From positions 1-30,322 of the IMG/VR virus record IMGVR_UViG_3300015261_000151: a stretch of DNA of 30,322 bases. One strand, 5' to 3'. The position numbers and the translations under genes are program-made. Position 1 is the stretch's first letter; the number at the start of each line of letters is the position of its first letter. Under the pieces are notes generated by a model. The model was not told where the DNA came from, did not search any database, and saw nothing but the letters and a program-made list of their open reading frames with translations. Below are positions 6,950-13,351 of the stretch, piece by piece. The stretch comes from a virus.

Positions 6950-7203
6950 GCGGCACCTGCTGCGGCAGATTGGGCAGGCTGGACGATGGCGAAGATGGCG
7001 GCGCCAAGGGCCGCGTCTCCGGCGCCACGAACGGCGCCAGCCAGGCAGGCGACGAAGCAGTGAGCGCGAACCATGCTGCGGTCGTCCGTGGCCGATTCGC
7101 CAAACATCGAGAGCGCAGTTTTGAGGGCACCGACGTAGTCAGGCTGCTCGTTGGTTTCGGAGTAGGGTGGTGGTGCTGAGGTTGCGGCGGTTGCGGTGTG
7201 CAT
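6946..7203 (-). CDS. first gene of leftward operon, hypothetical 85 aa
   Basis: This is an 85-residue protein rich in Ala. Its N-terminus MHTATAATSAPPPYSE is probably disordered, and it then carries helical segments such as DRSMVRAHCFVACLAGAVRG. Short proteins of this kind open the leftward operons of many lambdoid phages of Burkholderiales, but I know no function. The ATG at 7203 follows GGAGG by six bases. It is the promoter-proximal gene, about 24 bases from the predicted transcription start of pL. Confidence 0.6.
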   Translation of the reverse strand: MHTATAATSAPPPYSETNEQPDYVGALKTALSMFGESATDDRSMVRAHCFVACLAGAVRGAGDAALGAAIFAIVQPAQSAAAGAA

Positions 7204-7233
7204 CTATTCCTCCATCGGTGTGTTGATGAGGAA

Positions 7234-7262
7234 AGATTAAGGCAGCTTTACATCAAAGTCAA
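7234..7262 (-). promoter_or_regulatory. pL-like early leftward promoter
   Basis: On the minus strand, TTGACT (7262-7257) and TAATCT (7239-7234) are separated by exactly 17 bases, close to the sigma-70 ideal. Transcription would start near 7227 and feed the operon beginning at 7203. The whole box matches the cro promoter at 23 of 29 positions, so the same repressor probably controls both. Confidence 0.75.
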
Positions 7263-7263
7263 G
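7246..7263. promoter_or_regulatory. operator dyad over pL -35
   Basis: The 18 bp CTTTACATCAAAGTCAAG form an imperfect dyad (CTTTAC...GTCAAG, 12 of 18 positions symmetric) that covers the -35 box of pL. The same dyad, better preserved, covers the -35 box of the cro promoter. It is the likely binding site of CI and Cro. Confidence 0.55.
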
Positions 7264-7365
7264 TAAACTTAATTATTTTGTTTGTTTCGAGTGACATTTG
7301 GAGAGATTCTTAGAAGCTGCCGACAGTACACTCATGTGTTAATAAATTACAAAAAGGATGGTTGT

Positions 7366-7686
7366 ATGGCAATGACGGTTTGCGGCGAGTGCGCAAGGGA
7401 AGGGAGCGATAAAGCTGCGGCTTGCCCGCACTGCGGTGCTAAAAAACCCAAAGCAAAGACGTGGCTCTACTTGCTGCTTGGGGTGCCAGCGGTGTTGATC
7501 GCATTCGTCTCGGTGGTTGGTTCTAAACCGGAGGTTCAGGCTCGGAGCCAGGATCAGAGGGCGATTGATATGTGCTGGGAAGATCAGGGCAAGAAATCAC
7601 ACGATCCCGGCACTGCGCGCTTTATCGCCGGGGCGTGTGAAAAAATGGAGGAGAACTACACTGCAAAACATGGTCGACGACCTTAA
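7366..7686 (+). CDS. zinc-ribbon, single-span membrane protein
   Basis: This 106-residue protein has an N-terminal zinc ribbon (C6-x2-C9 and C20-x2-C23), a hydrophobic span at about 33-52 (WLYLLLGVPAVLIAFVSVVG) and a polar C-terminal domain with two more cysteines (C70, C91). The ribbon would face the cytoplasm and the C-terminal part the periplasm. The ATG at 7366 has AGGATGG upstream; a longer frame from 7282 lacks a ribosome site. It lies between pL and cI and converges on cI, with the two stop codons overlapping inside TTAA. In lambda this interval holds rex, so a lysogen-expressed exclusion or conversion role is possible; that is inference. Confidence 0.7.
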   Translation: MAMTVCGECAREGSDKAAACPHCGAKKPKAKTWLYLLLGVPAVLIAFVSVVGSKPEVQARSQDQRAIDMCWEDQGKKSHDPGTARFIAGACEKMEENYTAKHGRRP

Positions 7687-8411
7687 AAGTGCTCGCCTTC
7701 GCGCCGAACGATTCGGCCGATAATTATGCACTCAGTTCCCCTGCACTGGCGCCGGTAGAACCGGCGCTGGTCGGAATTATCCGACATCAACCACCACTGG
7801 CCGGCATCGCGAGAGAATCGCTTTACCACGGGCTCCCCGTCGTAATTCACCGCAAACACGCCGTTATCCGTGGGCCTCTTGTCCGCGAGATTGATCACGA
7901 CGGTATCGCCCTCATAGAATGTGGGTTCCATGCTCTCGCCCTTGACCTGTATCGAAATCAGCTGTGAAGGTGTGTAGCCCCTACGATCTACCCATGTTTT
8001 AGAAAGTCCGATTGTCCCTCCGTCGGCCGTCTCTGGCTCGGCTTGGAACCCTGTCATGCCGGCCCTAAGTTTCAATCTTACGAACGGGATGCGATAGCTG
8101 TCGGAAGAATCATCTTCCATCGCGACCACGCGCTTAGCCCCGGGGAACATTTCCAAGACTGACTCTACCAGCAGGGCTGATCCTTCACCACGTTCTAGCC
8201 AGACAGCATCGACACCCAAGTAGTCGCCAACCCGTCTTGCTTGTTCAGCATTAATACCGTTGGCATCGGCGAACCAATAGCCAGCGGCCGTTGGTGAAAC
8301 TCCAGCAGCTTTGGCGATCTGCGATTGCGTGATTTTTTTGAGGCCTGGTTCCAGCGACAACTTCCTGTCGATCGCCCACCGCAAACGCTCAGATAAAAGA
8401 TTTGAATTCAT
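7683..8411 (-). CDS. CI/LexA-type prophage repressor (HTH + S24 peptidase)
   Basis: This 242-residue repressor keeps the prophage silent. The N-terminal HTH lies around residues 27-60 (TQSQIAKAAGVSPTAAGYWF). A linker precedes the S24 peptidase domain, with the cleavage bond A117-G118 in LRAGMTG, the nucleophile S160 in GESMEPTF and the general base K197 in PVVKRF. RecA-stimulated self-cleavage would lift repression during SOS. The Ser-Lys spacing of 37 equals that of LexA. The start at 8411 has no clear ribosome site, which recalls weakly translated or leaderless cI messages. It is divergent from the cro-like gene across a shared 69-bp control region. Confidence 0.93.
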   Translation of the reverse strand: MNSNLLSERLRWAIDRKLSLEPGLKKITQSQIAKAAGVSPTAAGYWFADANGINAEQARRVGDYLGVDAVWLERGEGSALLVESVLEMFPGAKRVVAMEDDSSDSYRIPFVRLKLRAGMTGFQAEPETADGGTIGLSKTWVDRRGYTPSQLISIQVKGESMEPTFYEGDTVVINLADKRPTDNGVFAVNYDGEPVVKRFSRDAGQWWLMSDNSDQRRFYRRQCRGTECIIIGRIVRREGEHF

Positions 8412-8480
8412 TTAGCTAGCTTAACAAGCAAAGCATAAAGTTGGCTTTACTTTGAAGTGAAGTTGTCTTAATATTTGCCC
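8412..8480. promoter_or_regulatory. cI-cro control region with operator
   Basis: This divergent intergenic region holds the rightward promoter and the operator dyad CTTTACTTTGAAGTGAAG (8445-8462, 14 of 18 symmetric). A further inverted pair, TAAAG-TTGG-CTTTA, lies at 8436-8449. A weak leftward promoter for cI (TTCACT, 17 bases, TTATGC) can be read on the minus strand and overlaps the operator, as lambda pRM does. That last element is tentative. Confidence 0.6.
8446..8474 (+). promoter_or_regulatory. pR-like rightward promoter
   Basis: TTTACT (8446-8451) and TAATAT (8469-8474) are spaced by 17 bases, a good sigma-70 promoter. The predicted start of transcription falls at about 8480-8482, on the ATG of the cro-like gene. 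The -35 box lies inside the operator dyad, so repressor binding would block polymerase. Confidence 0.75.
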
Positions 8481-8672
8481 ATGGATACACGGACAACGAT
8501 TAAACGACTGGGTGGCGGAGCGAAGGTAGCCGCCCTTTGTCAAGTAACGCCAGCAGCGGTCTCCCAGTGGATCGTAAATGGCATCCCTCCTGCGCGCTTG
8601 ATGTACCTCAAGCTGGCACGGCCGGAAGCGTTTGACCCATCCGACCGTCCGACTGTGCCTACCCCCAAATAA
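8481..8672 (+). CDS. Cro-like / YdaS-type HTH regulator
   Basis: This 63-residue protein starts MDTRTTIKRLGGGAKVAALC and continues QVTPAAVSQWIVNGIPPARL, the HTH pattern of Cro/YdaS-type phage regulators; the recognition helix should be within TPAAVSQWI. It should compete with CI at the shared operators and favour lytic growth. The ATG follows the -10 box by only six bases, so the message probably begins at or beside the start codon without a ribosome site. A non-ATG start six bases earlier would fall inside the promoter. It is the first gene of the rightward early operon. Confidence 0.85.
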   Translation: MDTRTTIKRLGGGAKVAALCQVTPAAVSQWIVNGIPPARLMYLKLARPEAFDPSDRPTVPTPK

Positions 8673-8810
8673 TTAACTAAATACAACTCGACGTGTCTCG
8701 TTACGTTCATATTATTTCCAATGGGAAATTGTTTTTCCATTGTCACGGAATATTTATTTAATTATTACATTGTTTTTTAGAAACTTCCTCATTTGTTTTT
8801 AGGTCAATAC
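8673..8810. other. AT-rich intergenic region with inverted repeats
   Basis: This 138-bp AT-rich gap contains a perfect inverted repeat, ATTTCC-AATG-GGAAAT, near 8714-8729, and an overlapping CAATGG...CCATTG pair ending at about 8742. No ORF is credible. It may hold a terminator, a binding site for the CII-like protein, or an nut-like site; I cannot decide which. Confidence 0.35.
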
Positions 8811-9254
8811 ATGAACATCCGCGACGCCATCTACCAAACCGTTCACCGCGCCGCCGGCGGCGTCGAGGCCTTGGCCGTACGCATGGGGCTGCGCGTGCAG
8901 ATTTTGCGTAATAAGGCCAATCCAAACAGCGCAACGAACTACCTCAGCCCGCTTGAGCTGGACGCACTCATGGAACTTACGGGCGACTACGCCGTGCTGC
9001 ATGCGCTGGCTCAGAACCACGGGCACGTTTGCCTCCGCGTGGACGTCGAGTCGGCGCCGTCGGACATGGCGGTGCTGGAGCTGGTAGCGAAGGCGTGGAG
9101 TGCGAGCAGCGACGTTGGCGCCGAGGTGTACGCCACGCTGGCCGACGGCATCGTGGAGGCGCACGAGATCGAGCGCGTGAAGGCCAAGGTCTACCACACG
9201 ACCAAGACCATGAACGAGCTGCTGGCCCGCCTCGAAGGCATGGCCGAGAAATGA
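8811..9254 (+). CDS. CII-like phage regulatory protein (CP76 family)
   Basis: This 147-residue protein matches the CP76/phage CII regulator family, with the start MNIRDAIYQTVHRAAGGVEA, then LAVRMGLRVQILRNKANPN and LSPLELDALMELTGDYAVLH. The N-terminal half carries the DNA-binding helices and the C-terminal half is helical (EAHEIERVKAKVYHTTKTMN). In P2-related and other phages, this family activates or adjusts the lysogeny decision. ATG 8811 is preceded by TTAGG at eight bases; six further upstream codons are possible without support. The stop overlaps an ATG used or bypassed by the next gene. Confidence 0.8.
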   Translation: MNIRDAIYQTVHRAAGGVEALAVRMGLRVQILRNKANPNSATNYLSPLELDALMELTGDYAVLHALAQNHGHVCLRVDVESAPSDMAVLELVAKAWSASSDVGAEVYATLADGIVEAHEIERVKAKVYHTTKTMNELLARLEGMAEK

Positions 9255-9274
9255 TTTACCCACCAGGAGACTAC

Positions 9275-9511
9275 ATGAGCAACGAATCCCTGCCGCTCGA
9301 CCCGAGCCGGCTGCTGAACCACATCATGGCTCAGCTGAAATTGAAGAACGATGCCGCGCTGTCGCGCGTGCTGGAGGTGGCGCCGCCCGTTATCAGCAAG
9401 ATCCGTCATCAGCGCCTGGCCATCGGCCCAGCACTGAAAATCCGCATCCTCGAAAAGATGGAAATCAGCGTCCACGAAATCAACTACCTGATCGGCAAGG
9501 CGGCAGCGTGA
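9275..9511 (+). CDS. small HTH DNA-binding protein
   Basis: This 78-residue protein has an XRE/YdaS-like core: NDAALSRVLEVAPPVISKIR reads as the helix-turn-helix, followed by a helical KIRILEKMEISVHEINYLIG. It probably acts as a second early regulator beside the CII-like protein. The ATG at 9275 follows AGGAG by five bases. An ATG at 9251, overlapping the previous stop (ATGA), would add eight residues but lacks a ribosome site of its own. Confidence 0.7.
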   Translation: MSNESLPLDPSRLLNHIMAQLKLKNDAALSRVLEVAPPVISKIRHQRLAIGPALKIRILEKMEISVHEINYLIGKAAA

Positions 9512-9639
9512 TCGCGACCGATCAGCAAAAGGATGCTGCGCCACCGACCGCACATGACGTGCCGCCGATTGAACCGGGCCACGTCATGCCCCTGGCGCAG
9601 TACGAAGAGCTGGTCCGCAAAGCAGCGGGCCTGAAATAG
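9508..9639 (+). CDS. small Pro-rich hypothetical protein, 43 aa
   Basis: A GTG at 9508 overlaps the preceding stop (GTGA) and opens a 43-codon frame. The first half is flexible and rich in Pro and Ala; the second half is a short helix (MPLAQYEELVRKAAGLK). No family is recognised. The overlap supports translation by coupling. It ends just before a strong hairpin. Confidence 0.5.
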   Translation: MIATDQQKDAAPPTAHDVPPIEPGHVMPLAQYEELVRKAAGLK

Positions 9640-9641
9640 GA

Positions 9642-9665
9642 AAGGCCCGCGTGGAGGCGGGCCTT
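9642..9665. terminator. perfect 9-bp hairpin between early genes
   Basis: AAGGCCCGC and GCGGGCCTT pair perfectly around a six-base loop. No T-run follows on the plus strand. On the minus strand the stem is followed by a short run of T, so it could end leftward antisense transcripts. Otherwise it may act as an RNA-stabilising or attenuating structure in the early message. Confidence 0.5.
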
Positions 9666-9696
9666 AGGTAAAACGTTACGACAAGGACATTATCTC

Positions 9697-10041
9697 ATGA
9701 AGTTACCACCACTGAATACCCGCCCACGCACCATTCTGATGGCGCTGCTGTCGGAGCCGGCCACCGTGTACCAGGGCATCGAGCGCCACGGCTACCTCGG
9801 CACCATCGAGGGCGTGATCCGCAACATCTACGAGCGCCTGGAGGTAGATGGATGCTTGGTCAAGACCGGCATGATCTACTCGGTATCGATTAAAGCCCGC
9901 GATGCACTGCAGCCTCGACCTGAAATCGAAGAGGGCGCGCCGACCGCGCCAGCGTTCCGTGGCAACTGGACTGGTCCAGCGCTAAGCGCGGCCAGTGCTC
10001 GCCGCACTGGTGCCGCATTTGGCACGCCCTGGGTGCGCTGA
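9697..10041 (+). CDS. hypothetical phage protein, possibly winged helix
   Basis: This is a 114-residue protein. The first 70 residues (RPRTILMALLSEPATVYQGI, then VIRNIYERLEVDGCLVKTG and MIYSVSIKARDAL) have the look of a winged-helix domain: helices followed by a beta hairpin. The last 40 residues are low in structure. The ATG follows AAGGA by nine bases. Its place directly before the replication protein suggests a replication or regulatory role; the fold is my reading, not a confirmed match. Confidence 0.6.
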   Translation: MKLPPLNTRPRTILMALLSEPATVYQGIERHGYLGTIEGVIRNIYERLEVDGCLVKTGMIYSVSIKARDALQPRPEIEEGAPTAPAFRGNWTGPALSAASARRTGAAFGTPWVR

Positions 10042-10043
10042 TA

Positions 10044-11009
10044 GTGTCGCCCCTTACCCCACACGATTGCGACCTTCAGGACTTCCAGTTCATGCCGCTT
10101 GACGTTGGCCGCCTGCGCGATTCCGACTTGGCTGCGGACGAAACACCGGAGGCGTGTTGGGCCGCAGTCCTGCTCTGGTCCGCCTCGTGGCACCAAGTGC
10201 CGGCCGCTTCCATTCCCGATAACGACGTCTGGATCGCCAAGCAGGCTGGCTACGCCCAGCGCGGCAAGATCGATAAGGAATGGGCGCGCGTTCGCACCGG
10301 CGCGCTGCGCGGCTGGATCAAATGCGATGACGGCCGCCTGTACCACCCTGTGGTGGCCGAGAAGGCGATGGAGGCGTGGCGGGCGAAGTTGGCCCAGCGC
10401 TGGCGCAGCGAGTGCGGCCGCATCAAGAAGCACAACCAGCGCCACAAGGACGCCAACGTACCAATGCCGGACTTCGATACCTGGCTGTCTCAAGGTCGTC
10501 CCGTTGGACACCCTTTACCTGTCCCCGGGGACAATTCGGGACACGGTGGGGACAAGGCAGGGGACACGGGGTCCAAGAGACAGGGAGAGGTACAGGGACA
10601 GGGACAGGGAGACCTTAAGTTAACCGTTCCTGACGGAACGGGCGCTGACGCGCCGCCTGCAGGCCTCACGTCCAGCGACGCGGTCTTCCAGATCGCCGTC
10701 CCTTGGCTGGTCGAGCGCGGCATGGCCGACAGGGCTGCGCGTTCGTTGCTGGGCGCGGCCCGGAAGCAACTGGGCGACGATGGTGCCTGGGCCTTGGCTT
10801 CGGAATGCATGCGTGCCGCGCCACTCGAGCCAGCATCCTGGCTTGCCGCCGCGCTCAATGCGCGCATAGGCAGCGTGAAGAGCAAGGGCGGCGCTTCCGA
10901 GAAATTCGCAGTCGCTGGCGCCGACCACGGCAGCAGCCGCGCCGCAATGGATGCAGCGATGGCGCGCCGGGGCATCGTGGTTGCTGACGACGAAACAATT
11001 CCGCTTTAG
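10044..11009 (+). CDS. DUF1376-like phage replication protein
   Basis: This 321-residue protein opens with the DUF1376-type segment LQDFQFMPLDVGRLRDSDLA followed by WAAVLLWSASWHQVPAASIP. A basic helical part (around 105-135) follows, then a Gly/Gln-rich linker near 155-190 and a compact C-terminal domain. By analogy with lambda O and DnaD-like proteins, it should bind the phage origin and pass DNA to the helicase loader encoded next. The linker DNA itself holds a GGGACA repeat cluster and hairpins, as lambda ori lies within O. The start is GTG at 10044, which fits the usual N-terminus of the family; the ATG at MPLDV is later and less likely. Confidence 0.75.
   Translation: MSPLTPHDCDLQDFQFMPLDVGRLRDSDLAADETPEACWAAVLLWSASWHQVPAASIPDNDVWIAKQAGYAQRGKIDKEWARVRTGALRGWIKCDDGRLYHPVVAEKAMEAWRAKLAQRWRSECGRIKKHNQRHKDANVPMPDFDTWLSQGRPVGHPLPVPGDNSGHGGDKAGDTGSKRQGEVQGQGQGDLKLTVPDGTGADAPPAGLTSSDAVFQIAVPWLVERGMADRAARSLLGAARKQLGDDGAWALASECMRAAPLEPASWLAAALNARIGSVKSKGGASEKFAVAGADHGSSRAAMDAAMARRGIVVADDETIPL
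10520..10533. repeat. 14-bp perfect palindrome in replication gene
   Basis: TGTCCCCGGGGACA is a perfect palindrome and forms the left edge of the GGGACA repeat cluster. It lies in the linker part of the replication gene. It could be the strongest binding site for the initiator if this cluster is the origin. Confidence 0.6.
10528..10606 (+). repeat. GGGACA iteron-like cluster, candidate phage origin
   Basis: GGGACA occurs at 10528, 10538, 10549, 10561, 10595 and 10601. The first four are spaced 10, 11 and 12 bases, about one helical turn. The cluster is flanked by a 14-bp palindrome on the left and, on the right, a short AT-rich step (10614-10623) and a 7-bp hairpin (CCGTTCC-TGAC-GGAACGG, 10624-10641). 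This resembles an iteron origin inside an initiator gene. Confidence 0.45.
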
Positions 11010-11017
11010 GAGCAATG

Positions 11018-11782
11018 ATGGAAACTGCATCGAAAATGGCCGGCATGGCCGCAACCCTTGCGATGTTGCGCGAGGTTCCAGGGAACTGCGAGAAGCACGG
11101 CCCGAGTGTCGCGCTCTTGCCGAAAAACCCGCGCTCCGGTCGCACCGAGTGGTTTTGTGCTGCTTGCGCCGAGGAAAAGCGGAGCGCTGAGGACATGGCA
11201 ACGTGGCTGAGGGAGCGCGCCGAGACCCTCAACCGCATCGCCGGTTTGCCACCACGTTACCGGGGCAAGGCATTTGAAGCATCGACCCACGAGCAGAAAC
11301 AGGTGCGCGCCACGGCACGTGCTTTCCGGGATGCGATCACATCGGAAAAGCGCTGGGCGGTGCTGACGCTGGTCGGCACCACCGGGACCGGCAAAACGCT
11401 GCTTGCGTGCGAGCTGGCGCAGTCGCTGATCGACAAGTGCTCCATGTCCGTCCGCTACTGCACGGCGAGCCAGATGATTTCGGAAATCCAGGCTACGTAC
11501 GGCCGCGACGGCAAGTCGGAGGAACAGGAACTCATGCGGCTGACCCAGTACGATCTGCTCGTACTGGACGAGATTGATGCAATCCGCTCGACGGAAAATT
11601 CAACCCTGCTGCTGACCGAGGTCATCAACCGGCGGTATAACGCGGAGCGGCCCGTGGTGGTGATCAGCAACCAGCCCATCAACAAGTTGGCGAACTACGT
11701 TGGCGATCGCGTGCACAGCCGTTTGAAGGAAAATTCGCTGGTGTGCGCCCACGACTGGGCCGACGCGCGGGTGGCGGCGTGA
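11018..11782 (+). CDS. DnaC-like helicase loader ATPase
   Basis: This 254-residue AAA+ protein resembles DnaC/IstB loaders. Walker A is GTTGTGKT (120-127), Walker B LLVLDE (180-185), and sensor 1 VVVISNQ follows. Arginines in GDRVHSRLKE may form the finger that contacts a neighbouring subunit. The N-terminus has C24-x2-H27 and C47-x2-C50, a likely zinc site of the kind seen in phage loaders. It should load the host DnaB helicase at the origin with the DUF1376 protein. ATG 11018 is chosen because AGGAG lies five bases upstream; ATG 11015, three bases earlier, is too close to it. Confidence 0.88.
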   Translation: METASKMAGMAATLAMLREVPGNCEKHGPSVALLPKNPRSGRTEWFCAACAEEKRSAEDMATWLRERAETLNRIAGLPPRYRGKAFEASTHEQKQVRATARAFRDAITSEKRWAVLTLVGTTGTGKTLLACELAQSLIDKCSMSVRYCTASQMISEIQATYGRDGKSEEQELMRLTQYDLLVLDEIDAIRSTENSTLLLTEVINRRYNAERPVVVISNQPINKLANYVGDRVHSRLKENSLVCAHDWADARVAA

Positions 11783-12189
11783 CGCGGCCGTCTCGCTCGG
11801 CCCTCAACCGGCAGCTGGCCGAGCTGCTCGGCTGGACCAACATCGAGCCAGCCGGTTTTTCGCTGATGGGCACACCGCCGTGGTGGACCGGCAACAGCCG
11901 GGGCCAAGCGATGGTGCCGGACTGGGAGGGGAGCTGGTCGGCTTGCGGCCCGCTGATGGTGCGCCACAACTGCTACCCAAGCGACGACTGCGATGATGAT
12001 CGGTTCCTGCACGTCGAATTCAGCGAGCACCCAGGCGGCGAGAAAAACTTCGGCGTGATCGTGCGCACCACCGAATACGCATCGAGAAACGAGGCCGCGC
12101 GCGTGCTCGTGGTGCTGGCGGTGATCGCGCAAATGAAGCGTGCGGCAGGCGAAGAGTGGCGCCGCCACCTGGCGGTTGCCAATCGATGA
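11779..12189 (+). CDS. hypothetical phage protein, ABA-sandwich-like
   Basis: A GTG at 11779 overlaps the previous stop (GTGA) and encodes 136 residues. The pattern LNRQLAELLGWTNIEPAGF, then WSACGPLMVRHNCY, and a helical end (EAARVLVVLAVIAQMKR) resembles the phage ABA-sandwich domain group, which holds many small early phage proteins of unknown role. The match is tentative. Its stop overlaps the start of the second recombinase, so four consecutive replication-region genes are tightly linked. Confidence 0.6.
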   Translation: MTRPSRSALNRQLAELLGWTNIEPAGFSLMGTPPWWTGNSRGQAMVPDWEGSWSACGPLMVRHNCYPSDDCDDDRFLHVEFSEHPGGEKNFGVIVRTTEYASRNEAARVLVVLAVIAQMKRAAGEEWRRHLAVANR

Positions 12190-13232
12190 GCGCTGAGGTT
12201 TTCAAGGTTGGCAGTATCTGGCACTACCGTTTTCAGGTCCGCCCTTTCAAACGCGTCCAGCGCAGTACGCGCATGCGCGACAGAAAGCGCGCCACCGTCG
12301 TGGCCGAGCGCGCCTACACCGATGCCGTCACGCGCGCGAATGGCGGCAACCCCATCCCGACGCTGGCCCAACTGCTGGCGGACTGGCTTGAGCTGCGCGC
12401 GGCGATCTCGAGCGCCCACCACGTCCGCAGCGTCAAGACGTTCAACCGGTTGCACCTGTACGGCCTGGGCGAGAAGCTGATTAGCGAGCTCGACACCACC
12501 ACGGTGGAGCGCGCCCGCGCCGCGCACCTGGCGGGCCGCAGCTACTCCACGGCCAACCACTGGCTGCGCATCCTCAAACTGCTGGTGAACTGGGCCGTCA
12601 AGCGCGGCATCCTCGCTCGTCTGCCGTGGGACGTGGCAATGCTGAGCGTGCAGAAGCGGCCGCGCGTGTTGCTGCCGCTGGCTGACGTCCACGCCTGGTT
12701 CGAGGCGATCGACCGGACGGTGGCCCGCGCGCCGGCGTTGAGCACCGCAGCCCGCCTGATGCTGTGGCTTGGCCTGCGCGAATCGGAGGCGATTACCGCA
12801 CGCTGGGAGTGGTTTGACTGGGAGCGGGCGACCTACACGCCGGGCGTGACGAAGGGGCGCGAGGCGGACCCGCTACGCGTACTGCCCGAGCTGGCGGCTT
12901 ATCTGGCGCCGCTGCGGGCCACCGAGGGGCTGCTGCTGTGCCGTCCTGATGGGACGCCATACGGCCCGGGCTTTATGCGCGCGGCTATCCAGTCGGCCAA
13001 CTCCGTTTGCAAGATCAAGGGCATCACGCCACACCGGCTGCGCGGCACGATCGCCACGTGGTTGTCCGAGAGCGGCACGCCCGCCCAAGACGTCCAGGCC
13101 TTCCTGCGCCACAAGGACATTCGAACGACGATGGTCTACCTCGAACGGAACATGGACCGCGTGAGCGCCGCGCAAGGAAGAATCGCTGAAAAGGCGGGTT
13201 TAACACGGCGAGAAAATGGCGAACAACTTTGA
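12186..13232 (+). CDS. second tyrosine recombinase
   Basis: This 348-residue tyrosine recombinase has a full catalytic set: R198 (LGLRESEA), K223, H283-R-L-R286, H309 (LRHKD) and Y318. The N-terminus has a SAM-like core-binding region (about 57-145) and a short basic arm domain. The start at 12186 overlaps the previous stop (ATGA); a longer frame from 12156 would ignore this coupling. It is unlike the integrase at the left end: it is rightward, belongs to the replication operon and has canonical HxxR. It might resolve replication products, invert or exchange a DNA segment, or be left from another element. Its target is not visible, apart from inverted repeats just downstream. Confidence 0.9.
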   Translation: MSAEVFKVGSIWHYRFQVRPFKRVQRSTRMRDRKRATVVAERAYTDAVTRANGGNPIPTLAQLLADWLELRAAISSAHHVRSVKTFNRLHLYGLGEKLISELDTTTVERARAAHLAGRSYSTANHWLRILKLLVNWAVKRGILARLPWDVAMLSVQKRPRVLLPLADVHAWFEAIDRTVARAPALSTAARLMLWLGLRESEAITARWEWFDWERATYTPGVTKGREADPLRVLPELAAYLAPLRATEGLLLCRPDGTPYGPGFMRAAIQSANSVCKIKGITPHRLRGTIATWLSESGTPAQDVQAFLRHKDIRTTMVYLERNMDRVSAAQGRIAEKAGLTRRENGEQL

Positions 13233-13252
13233 AGAACACCTTATAGAACCTA

Positions 13253-13273
13253 ATCCTCATGATTATTGAGGAT
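13253..13273. repeat. inverted repeat after second recombinase
   Basis: ATCCTCA and TGAGGAT form a perfect 7-bp inverted repeat with a seven-base spacer, 20 bases after the recombinase stop. The geometry is that of a tyrosine recombinase core site. A transcriptional hairpin is the alternative, but no T-run follows. Confidence 0.4.
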
Positions 13274-13288
13274 CATCAGCAACAAACC

Positions 13289-13312
13289 AGCCCGGCGACG
13301 CAAAAAGCCGGG
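13289..13312. terminator. GC-rich hairpin without T-run
   Basis: GCCCGGC and GCCGGGC pair around a loop of about ten bases that includes five A. The plus strand lacks a T-run after the stem, so it is a weak terminator at best. It separates the early operon from the candidate late regulator gene. Confidence 0.4.
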
Positions 13313-13351
13313 CGAAACAACCGAACTACCGTCCAAAACGAGGGGAATACC

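Noticed and set aside
10510-10610. CRISPR-like array in the GGGACA cluster
   Set aside because: Repeats are only six to seven bases with 4-28 base gaps and lie inside a coding frame. This does not fit a CRISPR array.
13233-13351. Prophage end or second attachment site after the second recombinase
   Set aside because: Rightward phage genes continue on both sides without a change in composition, and the recombinase is coupled to upstream replication genes. I keep the inverted repeat only as a possible recombination site.
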